The translations under genes and the position numbers were made by a program. Positions 53,001-63,628 of a stretch of 64,000 nucleotides of DNA are shown piece after piece (positions within the stretch are counted from its first letter, which is position 1; every line of letters begins with the position of its first letter). Under the pieces are notes generated by a model. The model did no database searches. It saw nothing but the letters and a program-made list of their open reading frames with translations, and was not told the origin of the DNA. The DNA is from Siphonodentalium dalli (lineage: Eukaryota > Mollusca > Scaphopoda > Gadilida > Siphonodentaliidae), in NCBI GenBank assembly GCA_032622095.1, contig CP136065.1:99517343-99581342 (forward strand). Direction: 5' to 3'.

Positions 53001-56000
53001 ACCATCAACCCCATTTTTCGACTTAGAAAATTTTCGCAACATGTATACTTTTGTCCGAGCTTTTATTCCTACATTTTTTTGGTCAATTTTTTTAAAACGT
53101 GGCACAGATATTTAGTACCATGGGAACTTGTGCACCTGCGATTATGACGTCTGTCTGACATTTTGTGGTGGAGTTATCCCCCTTTTTCGACTTAGCAATT
53201 ATTTTGCAACATGCATAATTTTTTCCGAGCTTTTATTCCTACATTTTTCGGTCAATGTTTTTTAATGTTGGCACTGATATTTAGTACCATGGGAACATGT
53301 GCACCTGCAATTATGACGTCTGTCCGACATTTTTTGTGTGGAGTTATTCCCCTTTTTCGACTTAGAAATTTATCCGAACATGCATAATTTTGTCCAAGCT
53401 TTTATTCCTACATTTTTCGGTCAATAGGTTTAAGATTAGGGTTATGGTTGTAAACTGCAATGGGAACTGTTATTTTATTATTTTAACTAAATGTTTACTG
53501 ACATGTGAAACATCTTAGTATTTACAAACAGGGGGGTATCCGTAGTCCCATTGGGACAGTCACACCTCTAGTTTTAACCAAATAATTATCCTAGAAATAA
53601 GATGTTCATACCTAGGAGTGAGAAAGCACAATTTCCAACTAGTCACATCTGTGGCACTCTGCCAAGTTCGGGTTCCATTGCTTTCTATTGAAGATCAGAG
53701 ATACAACATTTTAGCATGGAAATGTATTTAATCACGTGGTACAAAATAAATAGATTCATTGGTCCACAGTGGAGATAGAACAATATATCACTGTCAAAAA
53801 AGTTAGTTTTTGAGATGGAACAGATTTGCACAGCCTCTCATTCAAATTTGGTATACGTTTAGACACGATATCTGGTGATTTTCGGACAGGAAATCCCGTA
53901 CCGAATCGAAAGATACCAATATCTTATTTTCCCGCCAAATGGAGATAGAACAGTTTTGTTCTGACGCGACGCAGTGGTATCACATTACCAATACAGTGAG
54001 ACAGAATGTACCTTATACATGTACATGTATACCCCCGCTGACCCATAAAATTCACATTCAACATTGTTTACTTTGCATATTGTGTTGATGGAGCTGCATT
54101 GGAATGAGAATTTGTTTCATCTTCATGAACCCCCCACATGATGAACCAGCAATCATAGCATGGCCATTTCAATAAGAAAAGATATTTAATTTGTTAATGG
54201 TCATATGAAGAAATGAACACTTCATACCGAGATAGTGCCTATACCAATTCTGATATAGCTTTGTTCTAGTGCCAGTAATCAAATGGTTTCCAGGTGAATA
54301 CCATAGTGTACCATACCGGTATTTAGTTTTGTGCTGTTCTAATGGTTGATATATTCTGTATCACACCTCAAACCTATGCTCAAAATGATATCCAGTTTAA
54401 TTATCAGTGAAAAGGCTTCCTTTCAAAGATGTCTCTGTAGCAGAGGTGATTAGGTTGCTGATACATGTACCAACATTGCAGTCTGGGCTTGGCAAGGATG
54501 ACATGGGTTAAAACCCTGACATGGACAAAAATCAAGACCAATTTTCAAGCTTGAACTGTGTGAGGGACATCCCAATGTGCCATTCCAATCAAAACATGGC
54601 CATTTCAATAAGAAATTATAATTTTTTCAAATGTAAACTTCCATATGATAATATTACGTATATCACTGCCATTGAATTTTAATATCCCCCCCCCCCCCCC
54701 TGATAGGATTATAAGTGTTTTGGATAAATACGAAAATTAATATATAGTTTGACCCTTTTTAATTAATATATAGTTTGACCCTACTCACTGACAAGTAGTT
54801 CCCTCAGGAAATGTTCATATAATAACTTACTATCTGAACATTTCCCACCAGTTAATATAATACTTCTGCACTTGTATTCAGATTTATGTCATCAAGATGT
54901 AGGCATGCTAGGCAACCCCAGGTACATTCACCCGAGAATTTGCTCCATTCTGGCAGCTAGTATGAATGCCGACATGTAGAAATTTCAAATTTGTATTAAA
55001 TCATCACTGAGGTAAGTTAGGTGGCCGAAAGATAAAAATCTCTAAATTTAAACATTTATATCCATACCGTATATTCATGAAGAAAGCATGTCTCCATCTG
55101 CTCTATTTTGGGCACACCCTTTTCTGTCTTGAATTTGGGGGAATTGAACTTGATCAACTCAGCTCTAATAACATGTTTGTTTCATGAATGCTAAATTTTG
55201 TACAGCAACAAAGAAACCAGAAAGAAGTCCAGCTAAAGACTGAGTCCCTTATCAATCTCAATAAGTCGTACAACCAATTGAAGCAAAGGATTGGAGAGCT
55301 TCCACTAGAGGACACACCATACCTTGTTGGAGAACATGACAACCGTCACCATCAGGTTGCTAAATCACACTTGATTCATGATAATCAAGGTGGAATTTTG
55401 AAGGACTCTATTTCACAGCAAACAGTGAGTAATTAATTAATCCTTTGATTTTTAAACATCATAAATTCAACTACATGTATTATAGAATATTTCTATTTCA
55501 TGCATTCAATATAAGGGGCATATTTGGGGCAATATAATGGGTAGCTTGATATCTGTCTTTTCCACTGGTTTGAAATTTAGAAAATTCAAAAAAATTAGAA
55601 ATTGACTGAAGTTACCAATTAGTTATTAAAACCAAATCCAGTACATGTAGTCATATTGAAAACAACAACATTGGTTATTCAATTATTCAATTCGGGTATA
55701 CACAACTAAAAACCTGTCTGCCAGTAAATTTTGGCCCTAAAAATAATATTGAAACCTGTCTGCCTGCTTGGTTTGAAAAAAAAAGTGTTCTGGCAGACCT
55801 ACACTAAACCAAGTCACATTTGAGAAATATCAAATGATGATGTTTTGGTCAGAAGATTTGGAAAATTGTTGTCTTTATGTCAGAAACTTCAAATTAGGGA
55901 AAATTTTATTGAAAAATATTGAAACTTTAATAAATTTTTAATATTAATAAGCAGGCATTCCTCAGGCTATTCTGACATTTCAGGTATATTTAAATTTTTC

Positions 56001-59000
56001 AAGTTTTAATCATTTGAAATTTTGAATGTCCACGACTTTTTTGAGACTGTATAGGATGCTATTTCCAGATTTCTACACAAAGTCAGACCACTGAATGGGG
56101 TAGTGGTATTGACCAGAAGGTAGCTGCTCTCACAAAGGAAAAAGAATTCCTTGTAGTTGTTCTTACCACAGCTCAGAAGAAAATGGCAGTCCTTGAAAAT
56201 GAACAGAAAGTGAGTAAATTTGTTTAGATACTCTTATAGATTATAGTCACCGCAAGACCCTTTCAGACGGTGTAGCAAGCAGTGTGTTGTCAGCATTTGT
56301 TGCATTGGATGCTGAATTCCATGGCATGAATAATCCAAGAGCAACATGATGTATGGATCAAATGCAAGAATCATGCAGGACTGTTATAAAAAAGATTTTG
56401 CTTGCAGTGCATTTACTTCACAGTTTCTTTATGACTTTGGAGACTGACGACGGAGATGCCGGGAGGAGGGGGGGGTAGTAAATTTTTTTTGAGGAAGGTA
56501 TTTTATCGGGGTGGTCAAACCTGCCAAAACAAGTTATTTACACATTCATGGACATTTTTTTAGACTATATAAGTCCAGATATAAGCTCTGTAACAGTTTT
56601 AAACACATACAGATCCTTTTTATTTAAGTCATGTTGGAAGTTATATGGAACCGGAGGATAAGATCCAAAACTTGAATATATGATTTTCTTAAAAGCGAAG
56701 ATTCTAACATAAAATGAACTGTTCAAACTGGATTAAAGAATATATACATGTGCACTTGAATATTATGCCTGTCTTTGAGCAGGTGTGCAATCCTTTGCCA
56801 GATAACAAAACAGTTAGTTGTGAACCTTGTTTTTGTGAGACACAGAAATTTGTTGAAGGTACCTGTTCAATTTGAATTGCGAATATATTTAAGATGCTGA
56901 AATAAAACTAACTTATTTCCCCACTCTTTAAACTGACCAAATTGAAATAAAAAAATTCAAAATCGCATGTCACCTAATGTTTGACAATCTATATCTATAT
57001 TTGCGAATGTCTGTCTGTGTTCTATAGAATTTAACAGGGGACCATCCAGATGGCTCCAAATGGGTCTAAGTTAGACTGTCTAACAGGCATAACTTTTTAC
57101 GAGGAAGATAATGGTGCATATTTTTTCTAAATTTTCTAAAAGTGATGCTGTTGATGTCAGGACAGTAAAATGGGGAGGGACAACAAAATAGACAACATAT
57201 TTTTGTTGCTGATTTTCCCCAATCTTATAAATAATCATTTTTATGATATGAGGAGTCTAATGGTGTGGTTTAAAGATGCCAAACATATTACCATTACTTA
57301 AAAAAGTAATGCATTACATTTCCATTACTTCTAGTTGGGATGGATAAATTATGACAATCTGAATATTTCTGTGAACTTTATACCTAATAATATTCATTTT
57401 GAATTTTTCAAAGTTTTGAAATAGGATGACAAATACTTTAGTTACCATTCTACGATCATTGTATGTCTCGAAAGAGCATTGGTCATAACAAAATACAACT
57501 TTGACCACAATGTTTGGGAAATTGGGTCCCAAACAAAAAACAGCCACATGTACGGCATGGAACAGAAAAGAGCGTTCTGTGTTAGTCTATTCCTGATATT
57601 GTAGAAATAAAGAGCGTTTGTATTACTTCTGTGTGAAAAATGGCTGTGCTGTGACCACGCATAGTAAGTCTTTTTTCAAAGAATATGAAGCCGGCATATC
57701 AATATTTTGTATATTTGTCAACATATCTTATACCTCCTTCCAAATTATGTAGACAACATTTGGAAGCTCGAATGAGCCATGTCTGTTTAATATAACAGAA
57801 TATGTTAGGACTAAAAACAAAACCCAGTCAATTCAATACAATATTACAGTAAGCCTGCAACAAAAGAATTAGCTAGTTGCTGAACTGCACCTCTTTCTAT
57901 TGTTTTCTATGATACAAGATACCATGGCCATCAAAGGTTTAGCAATTATGGCTTAATTAACACCCGTGTGTACAAGGAAGTCAGTCTCGAAGATGCTAAT
58001 ATTACTGTAGAAAAATGTTTACACTTTGCTTTGAGAAATCAGTATTTTCCAAAAGACAACCAAGGCACCCAGATATATTATTGTAATTCAAATGGAATGC
58101 AAATCTAATTGAATTACATGCCTTTTTGGTGAAGTAATGTACTACTTTGCATTACATGTAATGCATAAAAGGTGCATTACACAATACTTTGCATTAATTC
58201 AGTAATGCATTACCATGGCACATACCCATTACCCCATCCCTGGAGGGGAGGGGCACCAAAACTTATCAAACTATTTTTAGTGCCAATTTCCACCAAATTG
58301 ATACATATTCCTATCCATGATACAAGGAGTCTGATCGTGTTGTTTAAAGATGCCAAATTTGTGTCATTTGTTTCGGGATTGGGTGAGAAGGGTCACTAAA
58401 ATTGATAGGTAAGTTTGTTGCTGAGTTCCACCAAAGTTATAAATGGCCATCTCCATGATACGAGGAATCTAATGATGTGGCTTAAAGAAACCTGAGTGGC
58501 CCTAATCGAGTCAGTAATGGGGAGGGGAGGGGCACCTAAAGTGCATGGAAAATGACAAAATAATTTGTCGCCAATTTTCACTGAACTTATATAATCATGT
58601 ATAGTATATACATGTAATATGATGGTGTTATATAATCATGTATAGTATATACATGTAATATGATGGTGTGGGATTCAATGTGGTGTTGTAGGGGCCAGGG
58701 ATTGGGGACAGGAGGGCTCTGGAATAAAACATTTTATCGCCAATTATTACAAAAATTAGATACACATGTAGGCTTTCCCATGAGTCTAATGGTGTGGTTG
58801 AAAGTTGGCAGAGCATCAAGAGTGCCAGATACCTATGTCATAATTAGCTATAAATTGTGTTCTATATTTTCCAAAGACATACGCAATCTATATATTGAGC
58901 TCTCCCAATAACTCATAGCAGATACTTCAAAAAACAGATATTGAACACATTCGTTTTAAGGAGATTTTGGCGTTCAAATTTCACAACCTCGATAACAGTG

Positions 59001-59234
59001 ACTGAATTAAGTCACTTGAACAATTATATCATCTCAACTGTCATATATATGGGTATGGGAATCACAACATTCATAGTGAGCCAGAAAAAACTGATACATA
59101 GCTCATTTGCTATCTTTTTTGTTTGTGTTATTTATATACATGCAGATGAAGAACACAGCAAGTACTCACATCGATGTGAGACACCTTGCTGCCATCTTGC
59201 TGACACCAGCATTGATAAAACCGTGTTGTTTTGA
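49395..59234 (+). CDS. Coiled-coil protein, unrecognised, at least four exons
   Basis: Exons 49395-50027, 51006-51164, 55206-55424 and 56069-56209 each hold a whole number of codons (211, 53, 73, 47) and join at phase 0. Candidate exons 56783-56858 and 59146-59234 would finish the frame at a TGA. The N-terminus (residues about 15-65) is a charged helix (YQLIFQKAQAIDNLCLNLQE, KDEELKVKTLEVSK). Residues about 80-170 are a Ser/Thr-rich linker, followed by helices LFKKVLDELTKTKQFLVEVL and ERKEYEEIHRHLRQEVKLLK, and later QKEVQLKTESLINLNKSYNQ. This heptad-like pattern predicts an oligomerising coiled coil, as in centrosomal, ciliary or signalling adaptor proteins. I could not assign a family; a TNIP/optineurin-like adaptor is only a guess. 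The 3' end is uncertain. Confidence 0.7.
50300..50708. repeat. Foldback element in coiled-coil intron 1
   Basis: The left arm (50301-50460, 'ttctattatttctccacg', 'ggccagctattcag') is inverted at 50560-50708 ('ctgaatagctggcc', 'cgtggataaataatagaa'). Arms are about 140 bp, imperfect. Several open frames here are products of this symmetry. Confidence 0.7.
51006..51164 (+). CDS. Coiled-coil gene exon 2
   Basis: Acceptor 'tgttatcaatctag', donor AGTCAG|gtatgg, 53 codons, phase 0 at both ends. Encodes ERKEYEEIHRHLRQEVKLLK, DHLAQQTILLNQFACNNK and PAEEIINIVTTLQSQ; strongly helical. Confidence 0.8.
51296..51801 (+). mobile_element. Helitron-like repeat, 5'-truncated
   Basis: Same modules as 52884-53571 ('agcttttattcctacatttt', 'accatgggaacttgtgcacc'). 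Ends with hairpin GTCCCATTGGGAC, 'agtcacacct' and CTAG|T at 51798-51802. The 5' hairpin start is missing. Confidence 0.65.
51806..52140. repeat. Minisatellite, ~60-bp unit, about five copies plus an inverted piece
   Basis: Units read 'gtgttggatattcggggat', 'tgtagcatgaaaacagtttg' and 'tgaactcgcc'. The last segment (52100-52140) carries the unit inverted ('gcgagttcacaaactgtttt'). It begins directly after the CTAG end of the Helitron-like repeat. Open frames over it are by-products. Confidence 0.8.
52562..53973. mobile_element. Foldback element with 'ggagatagaac' repeats, split by a Helitron-like copy
   Basis: Left end 'tgtcgcgacagaac' with 'gttctatctccat' (52562-52595) is inverted at 53938-53973 ('atggagatagaacag', 'gttctgacgcgac'). 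The motif 'ggagatagaaca' recurs inside at about 52779, 53771 and 53813. The Helitron-like repeat 52884-53571 is nested within it. Confidence 0.6.
52884..53571 (+). mobile_element. Helitron-like repeat, apparently full copy
   Basis: Starts with a hairpin 'tataccccccgcaacgaag' / 'ttagggggggtat' (52884-52916). It contains three diverged modules ('tttcgacttag', 'ttttattcctaca') and ends with hairpin GTCCCATTGGGAC, 10 nt, then CTAG|T (53568-53572). Hairpin plus CTRR before T is the Helitron 3' rule. No Rep/helicase is present, so it is non-autonomous. Confidence 0.68.
53974..55205. other. Coiled-coil intron 2, right part
   Basis: Contains a poly-C run (54687-54700) and a short tandem duplication 'aattaatatatagtttgacc' (54735-54780). 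No exon was seen. Confidence 0.35.
55206..55424 (+). CDS. Coiled-coil gene exon 3
   Basis: Acceptor 'aaattttgtacag', donor CAAACA|gtgagt, 73 codons, phase 0. Encodes QQRNQKEVQLKTESLINLNK, SYNQLKQRIGELPLEDTPY and a His-rich part (EHDNRHHQVAKSHLIHDNQ). Confidence 0.8.
56069..56209 (+). CDS. Coiled-coil gene exon 4
   Basis: Acceptor 'gctatttccag', donor CAGAAA|gtgagt, 47 codons, phase 0. Encodes ISTQSQTTEWGSGIDQKVA, ALTKEKEFLVVVLTTAQKK and MAVLENEQK; helical. Confidence 0.78.
56783..56858 (+). CDS. Coiled-coil gene, candidate exon 5
   Basis: Acceptor 'gcctgtctttgagcag', possible donor GTTGAAG|gtacct. In phase 0 it reads VCNPLPDNKTVSCEPCFCET and QKFVE, with four cysteines, leaving 1 nt. Composition and splice sites fit, but there is no family evidence. 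Confidence 0.45.
57000..58830. repeat. Diverged modular repeats around 'gaggagtctaatggtgtgg'
   Basis: Modules with 'tgatatgaggagtctaatgg' and 'tttaaagatgcca' occur near 57245, 58318, 58455 and 58785; 'ggggaggggaggggcacc' occurs near 58225 and 58520. A ~41-bp unit is duplicated in tandem at 58588-58668 ('tataatcatgtatagtatat'). Confidence 0.55.
59146..59234 (+). CDS. Coiled-coil gene, candidate terminal exon
   Basis: Acceptor 'tatttatatacatgcag'. Using the G left from candidate exon 5 it reads DEEHSKYSHRCETPCCHLAD and TSIDKTVLF, then TGA. The phase match and a second Cys-rich stretch support joining to 56783-56858. A possible internal donor (CGAT|gtgaga at 59177) is an alternative. Confidence 0.35.
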
Positions 59235-59261
59235 AATGTCTTCTAAATTGATATTTAGAGA

Positions 59262-59372
59262 GCTTTCCGATGAATGGCAACAAGCCAATTTTGGCAACAA
59301 GCCATATTTCCAACTAAATCCTGAAAAGTTACACATAATTCTGCTTAAGGAGTCAATTCTTTAGAGCATTAT
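59262..59372. repeat. Dispersed repeat shared with 14517-14630
   Basis: Same sequence as in HERC intron 6, with an added short duplication 'ttggcaacaagcca'. Confidence 0.6.
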
Positions 59373-59814
59373 TGTACTTGCATGGTAAATCTTGTGTCAA
59401 AATAATCCTGGAAATAACAATTTGTCGTGCCCGGAAATTTCCCGACATTAGCTAGCAAACTTTTGGTGGTAAAGATGACCATGTGGTATTGTATATGTGG
59501 ATTGCGGCCTAAAAGATGGTAAAGTTACAACCACCGCAGATCTTTATACATGTATGTACATGACACTAAACTGACGAAAATTTAGCACTATTACTACAAT
59601 TTCCAAACTACATGGAAAGGCGGGAAAATGACCATGTGGTGTTGTTGACATAGGTTGAAGTTGCAAAGGACTGAAGATAGAACCTACTACCGTCGGATCT
59701 TTATACCTGACTCTAAACTGGCACAAAATGAAGCAACGATACCGGTGTAACAGGATATCTCCCCCCTGGATATCTTCCCCCCACCCTGGATATCTTCCCC
59801 CCATGTACGACTAA

Positions 59815-60073
59815 AAAATAATTTCACTCATTTGATATTGTTTGGTCCTGAAATGGCCAGAAAAATGTTTTTTGAGATTGAAATTTATTTTTTATTAATT
59901 CGTATATTTTTTTTTTTTTATTTAAAAAGTGCCAAATTTATTTTTCATGGATTTGATTGTTTGTTTCTGAAATGGCCAGAATTTTTTTTTTTTTAAATGT
60001 CCAGGTCAGGATATCTTTCTACCCCCCCCCCCCCCCCCCCCCCACCCAGCACCTACATGACAAAAAAATCATC
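59815..60073. repeat. T-rich dispersed repeat and poly-C run before the gap
   Basis: Shares 'tcctgaaatggccagaaaaa' with 1-300 and ends in a poly-C run (60024-60042). The low complexity probably caused the assembly break. Confidence 0.6.
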
Positions 60074-60173
60074 NNNNNNNNNNNNNNNNNNNNNNNNNNN
60101 NNNNNNNNNNNNNNNNNNNNNNNNNNNNNNNNNNNNNNNNNNNNNNNNNNNNNNNNNNNNNNNNNNNNNNNNN
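60074..60173. other. Assembly gap (100 N)
   Basis: Exactly 100 Ns, the usual placeholder for a gap of unknown size. Order and distance across it are uncertain. Confidence 0.99.
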
Positions 60174-60189
60174 TATAGTTTAGTGGGTT

Positions 60190-60400
60190 TACTGATTTCG
60201 CTTGGGTTAAGCTCTTCAGGTGTTTGTCACGATCAGCAATCGATAATTTTATCTGAATAAGTGGGACGAGGTCTTGTGCTCTCGCGTTTAGATAGAGAAA
60301 TTCCGGATGAACAGGTGGTGACCTTTGGTCTGACCTTGACCTTAACCTTGGTTTGTTACATGTACTTTTAGTTTATGGCAAAGGTTACATGTACTTTTAG
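60190..60400. repeat. Dispersed repeat shared with 21035-21200
   Basis: 'cgcttgggttaagctcttca' and 'tcagcaatc', then 'tagagaaattcc', recur in the same order. Confidence 0.6.
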
Positions 60401-60732
60401 GTGAGTGTAAAAGTTCACGTTTATGTTTTTCAGTGATGTCACAATGGATTATAGTATATATAAGAGTTGAGTGTCATATATACTGCATAAATAACTTTTG
60501 GTTAGTTCAAACTGTGAATGAAAATTAGTTTAAACCTTTATATTGATCCAAAAACTTGCAAAGGTTCATATAATAATTAAAGGTTGCTGACCCAACATCC
60601 CCCAAAAAGGTGGCTCTTTGGGGAGTTGGCTTTGCTTGGAAACAAAAAAGTCAAATTCTGGCAGAAATCTTTTAACAAACTTTTTTTGATTCCATTTATA
60701 TATAGGGGCGGCCCATTTGGCCATGCCGCTCA

Positions 60733-61312
60733 TGTACAATATTGAATTTTGAAATCCAAGATGGCCACTGGCGGCCATGTTTTTTAGCCGAATGACCCCA
60801 AAATTATTCGTTCCCATCTACATGTCAATAGCCATGACAAATTTTATAATGATCCGGCCAAAGGTACAACTTGTAGCCCGTGCAAGCAGATTTAGTAATG
60901 CAAAGAGTAAAATCCAAGATGGCTGCCGGCGGCCATGGTTTATGGTCGAATAACCCCAAAATGACTCGTTCCCATCTACATGTCAATACTAACATCCAAG
61001 ACAAATTTCATGATGAACAGATAAACAGTACAACCTGTAGCCCTTGCTAAAGGATTTAATTTTGAAATCAAAGATGGCCGCTGGTGGCCATGTTTTTTTT
61101 GCAGAATGACCCCCAAAATGACTCGTTCCCATCTACATGTCTATGTCAACAGCTATGACAAATTTCATAAAGACCCGACCAAAGGTATGACCTGTAGCCC
61201 ATGCTAAAGGAAATTGTTGATGGGCACACACACGCATGCACACATGGGAGACATATACCAAGCCATGGCAATATCACAAACTATACAAAGTAAAGTTGAG
61301 TTAAAAATTATT
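60733..61312 (-). repeat. ~160-bp monomers with module end (reverse orientation)
   Basis: Three to four monomers of the 32.7-37.1 kb family, in complement. They are followed by 'gccatggcaatatcac' and 'aaagttgagttaaa', which correspond to the start of the module at 32597-32640. Confidence 0.7.
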
Positions 61313-61855
61313 TAAATTCCTATTTTTTTTGGCAATTTCGGTAAAAATGTTTTCGGCAGGTTCATGAACCATCTAATTAAATTGGTTCCAAAAATCAACC
61401 AGACCGTAACCATTTTCTTAATCTTCTCAAATCTGAACCAGATGCCACAATTCAAGAAATTCTGTTGTATAATACTCAAGTTATCTCCTGGACAACTCAA
61501 AAATTTTAAGTCGAATAGGGGACATATCTCCATAAAAAAATCACCAGATGTGTTCATTTTAGAATATGAACTGCATCTTCTCAAATGCGAACCACATACC
61601 AAATATAAATAAATTATGGTAAATATTACAGGGGGGGGGGGGGGTGAAAAAAAAAAATTCCGGCACGTATGCCGGGGTGGGTGGGTGGTCAAAGCCACCA
61701 ACAAGCAATTTTTTCCGCAACTAAAAAAAAAAATTCCTGCTTGTTTTTTAGTGTTTTGGCAATGAGTTGGGCTTCAAACCCACTTTGAATGAGAGAAATA
61801 ATGTAATTCTAACTGTAAACTGACTGCAGGCAGTTATCGTGTTGTATTTTGTTGC

Positions 61856-61970
61856 AAATTTTGAAATCCAAGATGGCCGCTGGCAGCCATGTTTTTTTGG
61901 CCGAATGACCTCAAAATGACTCATTCCTATTTACATGTCCATGTTAACATCCATGATAAATAGTATGCAC
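61856..61970 (-). repeat. Single diverged ~160-bp monomer
   Basis: 'aaatccaagatggccgctgg' and 'gaatgacctcaaaatgactc' place it in the same family. Between 61313 and 61855 only low-complexity G and A runs are seen. Confidence 0.65.
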
Positions 61971-62055
61971 AGAAATTCATATACAGCTGTTTACAGTGGA
62001 TTTCCCCCCGCAAAAGCTCGGAAAAAACTGCCAAAAACGGAAAAAAAAATTGGCG

Positions 62056-62427
62056 GTGGGGGTGGGTGGGTACAAAAAATGATCGAAAGGGAAAAAATGC
62101 CATACGTGCCTGAAATTTTTTTCCGACCCCCCCTGAATATTACGTAAGTTATCATTTGGACAACCCAAAAATTAAGGATTCTAAATCTAAAAGGGGACAC
62201 AAAATGAGAGATCTGTGGATCGAGAGAATATATATTGAAGTGAATGAATTATAAAAAAATATCATGAAAACTTTGTGTTTACCACAAGCCCAATATGAAG
62301 ATGTTCACACTTCCATCTTATGTCACCTTTAGCAAAATGAACAAGAGATTGACTGTCGTCTGGTCCATACCCCCATTTAGCATACCACTTAGTGTGAGCA
62401 TACCTATAACCTATGACTGAGATACTA
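62056..62427. repeat. 372-bp duplication, copy 1
   Basis: This stretch appears identical base for base to 63629-64000 (the window end), at an offset of 1573 bp. It belongs to a modular repeat that continues to about 62930. Confidence 0.9.
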
Positions 62428-62486
62428 GGACCGACAGACCCAAAAATCAGCATTTTCAGATAAACAAAGATGAATAACTCAAGAAC

Positions 62487-62664
62487 GGAACAAAACAATT
62501 GAACTCTCCATTGAATTTCCTCAAAGTAGTGAACATCCATACCAATTTCATTGAGATCTGAAAACCGGTGGTGGAGGAACAAAACAATTGAACTCTCCAT
62601 TGAATTTCGTCAAAGTAGTGAACATCCATACCAATTTCATTGAGATCTGAAAACCGGTGGTGGA
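62487..62664. repeat. Tandem duplication of an 89-bp unit
   Basis: 62487-62575 and 62576-62664 differ by one base seen (tttcctcaaag / tttcgtcaaag). The next module (62730-62830) is a diverged third copy. Confidence 0.9.
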
Positions 62665-62941
62665 GATATCTGCTCAGACAGACAAAAAACAAATATTTGC
62701 AGATAAACAAAGATGAATAACTCTAGAATGGAAAACCCGAACAAACTGATAGAACACTCAATTGCTCATAGTAGTGAACATCCATGCCAAATTTCATTGG
62801 GATAAGAGCACTACTGTTCAAGTTATGACCTGAACAGACATCGGATGGATGTGCGGATGCATGCACAGATGCACGGATGGACATATGCAAAACAGAATAA
62901 AAAGGGGGGGTATAATCCACATCTATATAGGATTTCCCAGA

Positions 62942-63007
62942 GAGTTATCTGTTGAAGAATTATCACAGAGGGTGGAACAAGTGCGTTCAATGAGCATACA
63001 CCAATAA
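62942..63007 (+). CDS. Possible terminal exon (weak)
   Basis: After 'aggatttcccag' the frame reads ELSVEELSQRVEQVRSMSIH and Q, then TAA. The heptad-like pattern would suit the coiled-coil gene, but the required phase (2) does not match the candidate exons before it. It may belong to an unseen splice form, or be chance. Confidence 0.25.
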   Translation, partial: ELSVEELSQRVEQVRSMSIHQ

Positions 63008-63059
63008 GCAGGTATAAAGAAGATTCTTATTCCCCTAGTTTTGACATCTGAATTGTATA

Positions 63060-63503
63060 TGTAGCAAGCCTGCAAATAGTGTGTCTGTCATTTGCATAAT
63101 GAGGTCCCCAAAGGGTGAATTTAGTGACCTATCCCGCACGGGCTAGTATCATCAAATTCACCCTCTAGAGACCTCATTCTGATCAGGCCTCATCTTCTGG
63201 GACGTATCTATATCTCAAAGTAACATTATTATTAGTTACTTTTCCCTTCTGGGAAGTTTCTATATCCCCTAATTTGCAGATGATAAAGTGCATAATCGAG
63301 GTGACTAATGGGTGAACATTACCAACTTCAACTGGGGAACTTTAATCTGATCCTAGGTCTCCCATAGCAGTTGAGACCTAACCAGAGTGAGGTTCCCAGA
63401 GGGTGAATTTGGTGAAGCTAGCCTGCAGTGCGAGGTAGCATCACTAAATTCACCCTCTCGGGATCTCATTCTGCAAATGACAGACACTATTTGCAGGCTT
63501 AAT
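63060..63503. mobile_element. Double-hairpin MITE, family A
   Basis: Ends 'caagcctgcaaatagtgtg' (near 63068) and 'ctatttgcaggctt' (near 63500). The flanks ATATGTAG and ATATGCAG form an 8-bp duplication with one change. Internal block and hairpins as in the other copies. Confidence 0.8.
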
Positions 63504-63628
63504 ATGCAGTGACTAAATACTCAATTTTAGTTTTCTGCCTCACGTACTTTGTTAAATTCTAATGAAGGCAATGTTGCTGGAAAATTATCAAAGTGGACTA
63601 AGAAAAGTACTTACTTTAAAAATGAGCA

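Noticed and set aside
59107-59364. 85-codon frame RELSDEWQQANF...
   Set aside because: Its second half is the dispersed repeat shared with 14517-14630.
59957-60260. Open frames spanning the N gap
   Set aside because: They exist only because Ns carry no stop codons.
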